Of a stretch of 64,000 nucleotides of DNA, positions 45,171-52,106 are shown piece after piece (positions within the stretch are counted from its first letter, which is position 1; the number at the start of each line of letters is the position of its first letter). The DNA lies in the IMG/VR virus record IMGVR_UViG_3300028045_000008, positions 50,372 through 114,371 of that record; one strand, written 5' to 3'. The stretch is from a virus. The notes beneath the pieces are model-generated. The model saw only the letters and a list, made by a program, of their open reading frames with translations, was not told the origin of the DNA and made no database searches. The translations under genes and the position numbers were made by a program.

Positions 45171-46119
45171 ACTTTCGTTTATTGCGTTGCTCTTATTGGC
45201 GCTGGCTTCTTGCACCACCAATATAGATTATACTTTCGATATATCTGACGAACCAGGGGATCTAGAGACAGACATATGGGTGGATTCTTTTACTCAAGTT
45301 GGGTCTTACGAGAACATCGATATCCTCTGGGTTATTGACAGGTCTTGTTCTATGAACGATAATGATGCGGAATTGTTATCTGGAGTAGAATCCATGATGA
45401 ACTCTCTTTCTTCGGACATAAATTGGCGCCTCAAAATAATCACTGCAGGAGATCGCGCTGTTGTACAATCGGATTCGTTTCCATTAACCCGCGGTGCCAC
45501 CTACTCTGATGCTCTAGATATGCTAAATACTCTGCCCAATGATGGGGGAGAAACAGGCTTTGCAGCCCTTTACGACTATATTATGCATGATCCCTATGCT
45601 CAAACTTGGCTGCGCCACAATGCGGCCTTATTAGTGGTTTTTGTGTCAGACGAAGAGGAGCAGAGCAATATGCTCGTTAGCGATTTCACTTCCTGGTATA
45701 GGGACTTGAGGGCTAGTGTATATGTGTCTTCGATAGTAAACGTAGACGCAGCAGAATCCGTTTGTATCTATCCACCCTTCTCCTCGAATATCGGGTATAA
45801 ATACATTGAAGCCACAGATTACTTTAAGGGGAACGTGATAGATATCTGCTCGACCGACTGGTCATCCGGTGTAGCGGAGGCAACTTCTCGCATAGAACCT
45901 TATGAATTCTACACGCTGACTCACATACCTTACGATGATACAATTGTGATTTTCCAAGACGGCACTCCATACAACGCATGGTACTATAGTCCACTAGACA
46001 ATACTGTGTATTTCGATGAAACTCCAGCAGAAGGCCACTTGATAGAGATAGGATATTCCATTAAAGAATACTCATCATTGGACTCCGAGTCATCAACCTT
46101 ATTAACTTCCAATAAATAA
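45157..46119 (+). CDS. vWA-domain lipoprotein
   Basis: The 320-residue product has a signal peptide with lipobox LALASC near 14-19. A vWA domain begins at ILWVIDRSCSM with MIDAS DRSCS at 61-65 and VFVSDEEEQ near 162-170. The C-terminal 70 residues (EFYTLTHIPYDDTIV and later beta strands) resemble the end of the large vWA lipoprotein at 40515, suggesting shared origin. It probably binds a surface partner. Confidence 0.8.
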   Translation: MVFSRLSFIALLLLALASCTTNIDYTFDISDEPGDLETDIWVDSFTQVGSYENIDILWVIDRSCSMNDNDAELLSGVESMMNSLSSDINWRLKIITAGDRAVVQSDSFPLTRGATYSDALDMLNTLPNDGGETGFAALYDYIMHDPYAQTWLRHNAALLVVFVSDEEEQSNMLVSDFTSWYRDLRASVYVSSIVNVDAAESVCIYPPFSSNIGYKYIEATDYFKGNVIDICSTDWSSGVAEATSRIEPYEFYTLTHIPYDDTIVIFQDGTPYNAWYYSPLDNTVYFDETPAEGHLIEIGYSIKEYSSLDSESSTLLTSNK

Positions 46120-46129
46120 TATAAAATGC

Positions 46130-46158
46130 TTGACATTCTTATATTAAGTTGCTATAAT
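46130..46158 (+). promoter_or_regulatory. Sigma70-type promoter
   Basis: TTGACA at 46130-46135, a 17-bp spacer and TATAAT at 46153-46158. It starts the phosphomannomutase operon. Confidence 0.83.
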
Positions 46159-46196
46159 GTATAAGTAAACTAATTACTTTTGTGTGAGGGTGTGCT

Positions 46197-46484
46197 ATGA
46201 TTAAACGTTTGTTCCATCGTGTTTTGAGGTTGTTTGGCCTGTCGCCAATGTCCTTGGTTGATCCATTGGTGGAGAAGATATTGAGAATCGAACTTAGGAA
46301 TGAGGAGCTTGAAACCTTAGTGCTTGAGCTTACAGACGAAAATAAATCGCTATGGCTCATGCTGGACGAAAATAAAAATTCTTCAAAGCTAGATCGACAA
46401 ACCGTCGATGATTTCATCGAAGAGGTTAGAGAAACCCTGATGGACGAAATGCTCAAGGACTTTGATCCTGTTGGGGAAGCATAG
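46197..46484 (+). CDS. Hypothetical coiled-coil protein (95 aa)
   Basis: A basic N-terminus (KRLFHRVLRLFG) is followed by a long Leu/Glu-rich helix (LRIEIRNEELETLVLEL type) typical of a coiled coil. No membrane segment. It is first in its operon; ATG overlaps nothing and sits 38 bp after the promoter. No family recognised. Confidence 0.55.
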   Translation: MIKRLFHRVLRLFGLSPMSLVDPLVEKILRIELRNEELETLVLELTDENKSLWLMLDENKNSSKLDRQTVDDFIEEVRETLMDEMLKDFDPVGEA

Positions 46485-46485
46485 G

Positions 46486-47208
46486 ATGACCAGTATCTTT
46501 CTCTTTGATGTCGATGGTACTCTTACGTTGCCACGCACGAGGATGTCTATCGAGTTTGCAGAAATGTTTGACTTGTTAGTAGATAGAGAACTAGTGTATC
46601 TGGTTTCTGGCAGTGACATAGAGAAATTGAGAGAACAAGTCCCGGCCAGTATTTTAAAAAGGTGTGCTGGAATATTTGCTAGCTCGGCTAACGAATTCTG
46701 GATTGGTGATAAACTGCAATATGAAAACACCTATGAACCTTCCACGATGATTATGAAATTCTTAAATGACTCCTTGTCGCATTCAAAATATGAAATCAGG
46801 ACCGGCAAACATATCGAACGCCGCCCCGGCATGTTGAATTTTAGTGTCGTTGGTAGGAACGCGACCAACAAACAGCGCACCGAATATAATGAATGGGATG
46901 AAGAGCACAACGAGAGAGCAACCCTCGCAGCGAATTTGATGGAAGAACATCCAGAACTAGATGTTAAAGTTGGCGGAGAAATATCGATAGATATATATCC
47001 TGTTGGCCTAGATAAGTCGCAGGCCGTTCACTATTTGAGAGAAGAATATGGGAAATGTCAAATTGTGTTTTTTGGAGATAGGACCGATGAGAGTGGGAAT
47101 GATTACAGCGTAGCGGTGGAGATGACGCAGGGGGATATCGTTCATGCTGTTGAGACTTGTGATGATACTTACGAAATTTTAAAAAACTACTTGGGTTATG
47201 AAAAATGA
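46486..47208 (+). CDS. Phosphomannomutase (HAD-type PMM)
   Basis: This 240-residue HAD-fold enzyme interconverts mannose-6- and mannose-1-phosphate. The motif FLFDVDGTLTLPR near 4-16 has the nucleophile Asp, VSGSD follows in the second motif, GEISIDIYPVGLDKSQA near 158-174 matches the PMM cap, and FFGDRTDESGNDY near 188-200 binds Mg. This is the eukaryote-like PMM family, not the bacterial AlgC type. It fits with the cupin at 43169 for GDP-mannose or capsule-type sugars. Confidence 0.82.
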   Translation: MTSIFLFDVDGTLTLPRTRMSIEFAEMFDLLVDRELVYLVSGSDIEKLREQVPASILKRCAGIFASSANEFWIGDKLQYENTYEPSTMIMKFLNDSLSHSKYEIRTGKHIERRPGMLNFSVVGRNATNKQRTEYNEWDEEHNERATLAANLMEEHPELDVKVGGEISIDIYPVGLDKSQAVHYLREEYGKCQIVFFGDRTDESGNDYSVAVEMTQGDIVHAVETCDDTYEILKNYLGYEK

Positions 47209-47558
47209 ATAGTGAAGAAAACGAATCAGGTGAAGAGGGCAAACTTTCAATCGAGGAGGTTGAGGCAGAGGATTTAAAGCCTAAGCCCCGACCAAAGCTG
47301 GCGCCCCGCGGGATCGAGACATTTACAGTATGTCGTCAATACGATGAAACTGGAGTTTCCGGCGAAGGAGTTATCATTGAGGGCGTTGTCCTGGGAACTG
47401 GTCAGTGTATAGTTCACTGGCTTTATCCGCCACCCCGCGGTGGTATCGCAATTTTTGACTCGATGACAGATTTTATTAAAGTTCACATTGAGCCTCACCC
47501 TGGAAATAAAACGATTATTACCTATCAAGAAGGGGAACAAGAGGTTTACGGTGACTAA
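47205..47558 (+). CDS. Hypothetical protein (117 aa)
   Basis: An acidic N-terminus (EENESGEEG) and a Pro/Lys-rich linker precede a beta-rich domain at about 35-115 with YDETGVSGEGVIIEG and WLYPPPRGGIAIFD. It overlaps the PMM gene by 4 bp. No family recognised. Confidence 0.55.
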   Translation: MNSEENESGEEGKLSIEEVEAEDLKPKPRPKLAPRGIETFTVCRQYDETGVSGEGVIIEGVVLGTGQCIVHWLYPPPRGGIAIFDSMTDFIKVHIEPHPGNKTIITYQEGEQEVYGD

Positions 47559-47578
47559 TTACAATAGGAGAAGAGACT

Positions 47579-47956
47579 ATGAAAATCACAAAATCTAGGC
47601 TTATTGATTTGATCAAGGAGGAAGCCGAAAGGTTAGCTACACCAGAAGAAAAGGTTGTCGAGGAAGGTATTTTTGATTTCCTTACAGGCACCAAGTCTGG
47701 CCCCTCGCATGGTGAGAAGCTGAATAAAGCATTTGGAGTCCTGGTCGCACAAGATCAGCGCTTGAAGGCCATGATTCAGGATTCGACGAGGGAAATGAAG
47801 CGTCTGTTTACCAGTTTGGAGGCAAAGATTGATAAATTGACACCACCTGAAGAAACGCCACCCGACGACCCCAAGAGCGCGTATCTCCCTCCGACCGTAA
47901 CCGATCCCAGGCTGCGCGGCGACCCCCTGGCCGAGTCCGAGAAAGAGAGCGAGTAA
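47579..47956 (+). CDS. Putative virion-associated protein
   Basis: The 125-residue product starts MKITKSRLIDLIKEEAERL, an N-terminal signature I associate with phage structural or internal proteins. A helical middle and a Pro-rich, acidic tail follow. It overlaps the nucleotidyltransferase gene by one base. Structural role is inferred. Confidence 0.45.
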   Translation: MKITKSRLIDLIKEEAERLATPEEKVVEEGIFDFLTGTKSGPSHGEKLNKAFGVLVAQDQRLKAMIQDSTREMKRLFTSLEAKIDKLTPPEETPPDDPKSAYLPPTVTDPRLRGDPLAESEKESE

Positions 47957-48858
47957 TGACTAAAGAATGGAACGAGTATCTTGAAATTCTATCAGAGATG
48001 AAAACCACAGACGATGTGCAGGGGGCTTATGAGAAGCAAGGCGCCGAGTTCATGAAAGTATTGTCTATGGGTGGCAATAAAAACACCGCTCCATACACTC
48101 GACCACGCCCCCCAAGAGGAAAATCGGGCCTTGGGCCACTCGAAGAGGACGTGCCACTCATTCCAGAGATTAAAGAAGATTTAAACCGAGATATCTGGGA
48201 CGAGAATGATAAACTCAAGTCAGAGATCGCTCAAAAGTTATTAAAGATTGCACGAGATTTTTATGAAGGGTTGGATTTAGCAGCCCCAATCTTGGATATC
48301 ACTATAACCGGATCTATCGCAAACTACAACTGGACTGAAAAGTCAGATATAGACTTACATATCCTCATTGATTACACCGCAGTTAACGAAGATGCTGAAC
48401 TGGTCAAGAAATACTTATCCGAGGCAAAAACTAACTGGAATAAGAACCACGAGATAATGATTAAGGATCACGAGGTCGAGGTGTATGTTCAGGATAGCAA
48501 CGAACCACACCACTCGACTGGTGTGTATTCTGTCCTGAATGATGACTGGATCATTAAACCAGAGAGGGCAGAATTTCAAGTTAGCGAAGATGACGTCAAA
48601 AAGAAGAATCAATATTTCATCGACGCAATAGAATTGATAAATAAGATTAAAGAAGATGGAAGGCACGAAGAGGCGTATGGGGATTCCGACAGACTTGCGG
48701 CCAAGTTGCGGAATTATCGCCAGTCTGGCCTGGAAACAGGGGGGGAGTATTCGGTCGAGAACCTAGTGTTTAAAGGGTTGAGGAACTCTGATTATATAGG
48801 AAAGCTATATGATATCAAGAAAGACTCTTATGACGCTATCATGTCAATAGAACAATAA
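47956..48858 (+). CDS. Pol-beta-type nucleotidyltransferase
   Basis: This 300-residue protein contains TGSIANYNWTEKSDIDLHIL near 115-134, the GS then DxD layout of the nucleotidyltransferase fold (minimal NTase, MNT or CCA-adding related). The C-terminal half is helical and acidic. Substrate unknown; modification of tRNA, protein or small molecules are all possible. Confidence 0.7.
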   Translation: MTKEWNEYLEILSEMKTTDDVQGAYEKQGAEFMKVLSMGGNKNTAPYTRPRPPRGKSGLGPLEEDVPLIPEIKEDLNRDIWDENDKLKSEIAQKLLKIARDFYEGLDLAAPILDITITGSIANYNWTEKSDIDLHILIDYTAVNEDAELVKKYLSEAKTNWNKNHEIMIKDHEVEVYVQDSNEPHHSTGVYSVLNDDWIIKPERAEFQVSEDDVKKKNQYFIDAIELINKIKEDGRHEEAYGDSDRLAAKLRNYRQSGLETGGEYSVENLVFKGLRNSDYIGKLYDIKKDSYDAIMSIEQ

Positions 48859-48875
48859 CAAGGAAACACCAATGA

Positions 48876-49181
48876 ATGAATCATTTTTCGTTCAAACTCG
48901 GAGATATAATAAAGTGGGGCCCAACTTTCATGGTGGAAAACGAGCCCCCGGTAATTTCCTATGGCATGGTTATAAAAGATATGGAGACTGTGAGGGGAGG
49001 TAAATACTCCTACGGACCCCTTGTTGACTCCGATGGCGAGGTCAAGATGACGTTTATTGAGCCCATGTCAGCTATAACGGTCTTTTCATTCAAGGACCAA
49101 AAAGTGATAGTCTTGTACCAGAATCCAGATGACATCCCGCTGAACATAGAAAGAGTTTGTTTTAATAATAAAAATCCTTGA
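48876..49181 (+). CDS. Putative SH3-like small protein (KPGD-type)
   Basis: The product has 101 residues and begins NHFSFKLGDIIKWGPTF. The FKLGDIIK opening matches the family found in tandem from 50.7 kb, followed by a strand V-I-S-Y-G-M-V-I-K. It is the first recognisable member before that array. A second ATG at 48872 is in another frame. Fold is inferred. Confidence 0.5.
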   Translation: MNHFSFKLGDIIKWGPTFMVENEPPVISYGMVIKDMETVRGGKYSYGPLVDSDGEVKMTFIEPMSAITVFSFKDQKVIVLYQNPDDIPLNIERVCFNNKNP

Positions 49182-49206
49182 CAATCTGCTACTTTTGGTG
49201 TATAAT
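49178..49206 (+). promoter_or_regulatory. Sigma70-type promoter
   Basis: TTGACA at 49178-49183, a 17-bp spacer and TATAAT at 49201-49206, 22 bp before ATG 49229. Confidence 0.82.
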
Positions 49207-49228
49207 TTATAATATACACGGAGAAAAT

Positions 49229-49636
49229 ATGCGAGTAGATATTGAGTCTAGCGAACTAGAGGTGGAGCACTGCCTGGAGATGCTAATACCAAGGCTACAA
49301 AAAAAAGTGGACGACCGCCACAATCTTATCTGTGAAAAGAGTCCTTCCTCAACGATAGTCGGCAAGTCATTCTTGACCGAAAGTAGACCACCAGTCCTAA
49401 CAAAGAAGAAGGGAAGAGTTTATTGGAAATTGGCTCTTGAGAGCAGAAATGACTTCGGAGGACACTCCAGCACAGTATATGGATTTATCAGAAAGTCCGA
49501 TGGCGCCATATTTCGCCCTGCAACCTGGAGAAAACCGGAGACAAGAACAAGGAATGCCATTAAGGGCTTTGTAACAGAAGAATTCCCAGAAGATTACTTC
49601 ACTGCCTTCGGCGTGATATACGATATGGAGTGTTGA
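49229..49636 (+). CDS. Hypothetical protein (135 aa)
   Basis: ATG 49229 follows GGAGAAA. The protein is basic and beta-rich, with KKKGRVYWKLALESR and VYGFIRKSDGAIFRPATW in sequence. This resembles small phage DNA-mimic or ssDNA-interacting proteins only superficially. No family recognised. It overlaps the next gene by one base. Confidence 0.55.
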   Translation: MRVDIESSELEVEHCLEMLIPRLQKKVDDRHNLICEKSPSSTIVGKSFLTESRPPVLTKKKGRVYWKLALESRNDFGGHSSTVYGFIRKSDGAIFRPATWRKPETRTRNAIKGFVTEEFPEDYFTAFGVIYDMEC

Positions 49637-49791
49637 TGCAATACAATACTTACAAATTGATCATCGAACTTTTGAATCAAGAGCTTAAAAAGTCAGATAG
49701 AATCCCAACTTTGTTTTATCACGAAGAGATTAGAGAGGCAAAGAAAGATTTTATAAGTCACATAAATCGGAAAGCAGGGGAAAAGAAATGA
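49636..49791 (+). CDS. Small hypothetical protein (51 aa)
   Basis: The reading frame runs ATG 49636 to TGA 49789-49791. The protein is helical and charged (LIIELLNQELKKSDR). It overlaps both neighbours by 1-4 bp, which supports it being real. No family recognised. Confidence 0.55.
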   Translation: MQYNTYKLIIELLNQELKKSDRIPTLFYHEEIREAKKDFISHINRKAGEKK

Positions 49792-49985
49792 GTTATGACA
49801 CACTCGGTGAAGGCAATATGATGTGGACAGTCATCTTTAGAACACTATGTGGAAAGCCGGATAGCTGTATCACATCGGGCCCACACTCAAAGGTGAAATG
49901 CTGGAACCTCGCAAATCAAAAATATAATCAATTGCTCGCTATCATACCGGGGAATCACCAAGTTTATACTAAAAAGGACTCTTGA
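49788..49985 (+). CDS. Hypothetical protein (65 aa)
   Basis: A 65-residue protein with three cysteines (LCGKPDSC and KVKCW) that could bind a metal. Its last codons overlap the next promoter module, so it ends the previous unit. No family recognised. Confidence 0.5.
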   Translation: MSYDTLGEGNMMWTVIFRTLCGKPDSCITSGPHSKVKCWNLANQKYNQLLAIIPGNHQVYTKKDS

Positions 49986-50036
49986 CATTCTCTTGACAAT
50001 TAAACACTAGACAAGACTAGAAATATCGTGTATAAT
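49982..50036 (+). promoter_or_regulatory. Triple-hexamer promoter module, copy 1
   Basis: TTGACA at 49982 and 49993, TAGACA at 50008 and TATAAT at 50031. The spacings (11, 15, 23 bp between starts) are the same in all nine good copies. It drives the tRNA gene. Confidence 0.8.
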
Positions 50037-50049
50037 GTATATACATAAT

Positions 50050-50125
50050 ACGCTAGTAGCTCAGGGGTGAGAGCAGTCGTCTTATATGCGATTGGTCGGT
50101 GGTTCAAATCCACCCTAGCGTACCA
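50050..50125 (+). tRNA. tRNA-Ile (anticodon UAU), CCA encoded
   Basis: A full cloverleaf: acceptor ACGCTAG pairs with CTAGCGT, D stem GCTC/GAGC, anticodon stem GTCGT/GCGAT with two wobble pairs around loop CTTATAT (anticodon TAT at 50083-50085), T stem GGTGG/CCACC with loop TTCAAAT, discriminator A and an encoded CCA at 50123-50125. It would read AUA codons, which are common in these genes. The promoter TATAAT ends 13 bp upstream. Confidence 0.93.
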
Positions 50126-50152
50126 TTTAACCCAGAACCATAAAGGTAAATC

Positions 50153-50407
50153 ATGATTAAAACTTGTAAACACTGTGAAATAGAATTCAATGTCAACTCG
50201 CGCCAGAAGCGCCTCGTCGGAGGATACATCAATGAGTGTCCAGATTGCGTCGAGGAGCGAGGTGGTGATAACTCGGAGCCCAAACACTTCGGAGTGACCG
50301 GCTCACTCGGTGACGATGTTTCGGTAGTTCGCTTTGATAGTCAAAAGAAGCGAGATCAATTCCAGAAAGAGTATGGAGAAATTAAAACCCTCAAAGACTT
50401 TTTCTAG
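50153..50407 (+). CDS. Small zinc-ribbon protein
   Basis: This 84-residue protein has CKHC at 5-8 and CPDC near 29-32, a four-cysteine zinc ribbon, followed by a basic/acidic tail. Small zinc ribbons often contact RNA polymerase or nucleic acid. It is cotranscribed with tRNA-Ile. The role is inferred. Confidence 0.65.
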   Translation: MIKTCKHCEIEFNVNSRQKRLVGGYINECPDCVEERGGDNSEPKHFGVTGSLGDDVSVVRFDSQKKRDQFQKEYGEIKTLKDFF

Positions 50408-50409
50408 TC

Positions 50410-50464
50410 TTGACATTCTCTTGACAATTTAACCATTGACTTTAACTTAAATAACGTGTATAAT
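50410..50464 (+). promoter_or_regulatory. Triple-hexamer promoter module, copy 2
   Basis: TTGACA at 50410 and 50421, TTGACT at 50436 and TATAAT at 50459. Predicted transcription starts near 50470, directly at the tRNA-like RNA. Confidence 0.82.
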
Positions 50465-50470
50465 GTATGT

Positions 50471-50561
50471 ATAAATAGGGAGAGAGGCGCAGGTTCAAAT
50501 CCTGTCACGACCAAGGGACCAGTTGTGAAGTGTTGCTAGGTGGCACACTCGCCCTATTTAT
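50471..50561 (+). ncRNA. tRNA-like RNA with circularly permuted arm order
   Basis: Outer helix ATAAATAGGG/CCCTATTTAT (50471-50480 with 50552-50561). Inside, in order: a T-arm-like hairpin GCAGG-TTCAAAT-CCTGT, a hairpin CACGAC/GTTGTG (loop ending ACCA) and a D-arm-like hairpin GTGT/ACAC with GG in an 11-nt loop. Going round the junction this is T, acceptor, D, anticodon: the tRNA order opened at the anticodon side. It follows the T arm with no gap and has two bases before the D stem, as tRNAs do. No anticodon loop is seen. It could be a tRNA mimic, a split tRNA or a regulatory leader. Confidence 0.45.
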
Positions 50562-50587
50562 ATCACCAATCAATCCAGGAGCTTAAA

Positions 50588-50749
50588 ATGAACGACCCAA
50601 TACTAAATGACCTTATCCAAGTAGCTATTGAAGAATATTATAAGGAAGAACCTATTTATGGAGTAGATTATGATGAAATGCCAGAAGATTTAGAGGGCGA
50701 GTGCCCCGAGTGGATTAAGGAACAACTTGATGACGACATCCCATTTTAA
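50588..50749 (+). CDS. Small acidic protein (53 aa)
   Basis: ATG 50588 follows AGGAGC. The protein is very acidic (DEMPEDLEGECPEW, EQLDDDIPF). Acidic small phage proteins sometimes mimic DNA or bind host enzymes; no specific family is recognised. It overlaps the next gene by 20 bp. Confidence 0.55.
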   Translation: MNDPILNDLIQVAIEEYYKEEPIYGVDYDEMPEDLEGECPEWIKEQLDDDIPF

Positions 50750-50975
50750 ACAAGGAACACAAACAATACTGAAGCCTAGCAAAAGGGCATCACAGCGGAC
50801 CCGAAATCGTATTCACGAAAAGGGTCCGTCTTTTATTGTCGAGCTTGAAGCGACAATGCTAACCAACACAGCCTCCTCAATTGATGGGAAAATTTGTATT
50901 TGCTTCCGAGGCGTTGACAACGACTGGTCTGGGTGGCTCCCTGTCGACGAGATCCACGTAATAACTTCACTATGA
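50730..50975 (+). CDS. SH3-like array member 1 (81 aa)
   Basis: It opens HFKQGTQTILKPSKR and continues with strands around FIVELEA and ICICFRG, then closes with WSGWLPVDEIHVI. The opening FKQG plus a later hydrophobic strand places it with the tandem small-protein family. The N-terminal extension is basic. Function unknown. Confidence 0.5.
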   Translation: MTTSHFKQGTQTILKPSKRASQRTRNRIHEKGPSFIVELEATMLTNTASSIDGKICICFRGVDNDWSGWLPVDEIHVITSL

Positions 50976-50984
50976 GAAAGCAGC

Positions 50985-51206
50985 ATGAAAAGACAATACT
51001 TCCAGCCAGGGCAAATTGTTCAGCTAGACCGCCCAGAGTTGGGTGAGCGCGATACATGGAGATTTATTGTCCTATCTTCAACTCATCCACCTCGCCACCC
51101 TGGACGATATTCTCTTTATTGTATCCGAGCCCCATCTTATCGCAAAACAGACCTCAATACTGTCCAGTATATATCCGGTTGCAGCCTGCGAATAATGGAG
51201 GACTAA
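50985..51206 (+). CDS. SH3-like array member 2 (73 aa)
   Basis: The product begins KRQYFQPGQIVQLDRPELG, then WRFIVLSSTH. The order G-Q-I-V, about 15 residues, R-x-I-V-L-S resembles MazF/PemK-type SH3-like barrels, but the catalytic signature is not convincing. It is followed by a gene starting 4 bp later. Function unknown. Confidence 0.55.
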   Translation: MKRQYFQPGQIVQLDRPELGERDTWRFIVLSSTHPPRHPGRYSLYCIRAPSYRKTDLNTVQYISGCSLRIMED

Positions 51207-51209
51207 TAA

Positions 51210-51431
51210 ATGAAGTTTAAATCATCAGATTTCGATAGGGGCCAATTTTATAAGTTGAAAACTCAATCCTTTATTGTATTGGATAAGAAATCAATAAATG
51301 GGTGGTTCGACCGCATCTCTGTATATTTTGTCACTAACCGAAATAAACAGTTAAAAGGAAAGAAAAAAGATTTTACTACCGGCGGTTTTGAAATTTACTT
51401 AAACAAGCTCTCCCCCGGCGAACATAAATAA
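51210..51431 (+). CDS. SH3-like array member 3 (73 aa)
   Basis: The protein starts KFKSSDFDRGQFYKLKTQSFIVLD, a strand opening and then a basic region with KKKD. Like its neighbours it is small and beta-rich. The family motif is degenerate here (DRGQF in place of KPGDL). Ends before promoter module 3. Confidence 0.45.
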   Translation: MKFKSSDFDRGQFYKLKTQSFIVLDKKSINGWFDRISVYFVTNRNKQLKGKKKDFTTGGFEIYLNKLSPGEHK

Positions 51432-51437
51432 AACCTC

Positions 51438-51492
51438 TTGACATTCTCTTGACAATTTAGTTCTTTACTTTCTCTTGAAAAGCGTGTATAAT
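51438..51492 (+). promoter_or_regulatory. Triple-hexamer promoter module, copy 3
   Basis: TTGACA at 51438 and 51449, TTTACT at 51464 and TATAAT at 51487, same spacings as copy 1. Confidence 0.82.
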
Positions 51493-51518
51493 GTAGGTAT
51501 ACAAAAGAGAGTTGTGCC

Positions 51519-51791
51519 ATGCTAGATATCAATAGCTTAAAGTCAGGGCAAATGTTAAGATATTCCGTAAAATTGTATTCAACGCAGGAGCGCGTTGAAT
51601 CTTTGTGGATATTGTTGGAGGAAATGCCCGGCGCCGAATCGTGCTCGGCAAGATGGCAGGGCGCCCGAGCGTTTAAGATGTATCAAATATATGATAGCCA
51701 CAATGCACTGCGCCGCTTTCGGCAAAACCGACCGGTCGAATTCGTTTTTAATTTAAAGAGCATTCAGGATTTCGCATTGGAGGTGGTATGA
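51519..51791 (+). CDS. SH3-like array member 4 (90 aa)
   Basis: It begins NSLKSGQMLRYSV, then LWILLEEM, matching the opening strand and second strand of the family. The middle carries an extra segment with SARWQGARAF. It overlaps the next gene by 4 bp, as is typical in the array. Confidence 0.5.
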   Translation: MLDINSLKSGQMLRYSVKLYSTQERVESLWILLEEMPGAESCSARWQGARAFKMYQIYDSHNALRRFRQNRPVEFVFNLKSIQDFALEVV

Positions 51792-52000
51792 AAGACGAGC
51801 TTAAAGCAGGACAATTAAGAACAGTCGCTCGCGGCGGTCTTGAGGGCACAGTGGTTATTCTTTTGGATATACAGGACCACGCAAGGATGTTGACCCCTAA
51901 AAATCAGATTTGGGACTCGATTATCGTCTTTTCGCCCATCCCATACTGGGAGCCTGGCGAGAAAATTGGTCTGCGTGGCGTAGACTTAATGAATTGGTGA
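51788..52000 (+). CDS. SH3-like array member 5 (70 aa)
   Basis: The product starts KDELKAGQLRTVARGG, then VVILLDIQD, and ends LMNW. It keeps the L-K-x-G opening. It overlaps the previous gene by 4 bp. Function unknown. Confidence 0.5.
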   Translation: MKDELKAGQLRTVARGGLEGTVVILLDIQDHARMLTPKNQIWDSIIVFSPIPYWEPGEKIGLRGVDLMNW

Positions 52001-52025
52001 GCTAAGAATAGAAAGTTAATTCTTC

Positions 52026-52080
52026 TTGACATTCTCTTGACAATTTAGCCATTGACTTCAACTAAAAAAACGTGTATAAT
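52026..52080 (+). promoter_or_regulatory. Triple-hexamer promoter module, copy 4
   Basis: TTGACA at 52026 and 52037, TTGACT at 52052 and TATAAT at 52075. Confidence 0.83.
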
Positions 52081-52106
52081 ATAGATATAAAAACAGGAGC
52101 TATCAC

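Noticed and set aside
50471-50561. tmRNA, including a two-piece form
   Set aside because: No tag reading frame, no pseudoknots and a D stem is present, unlike tmRNA. Acceptor lacks G3-U70.
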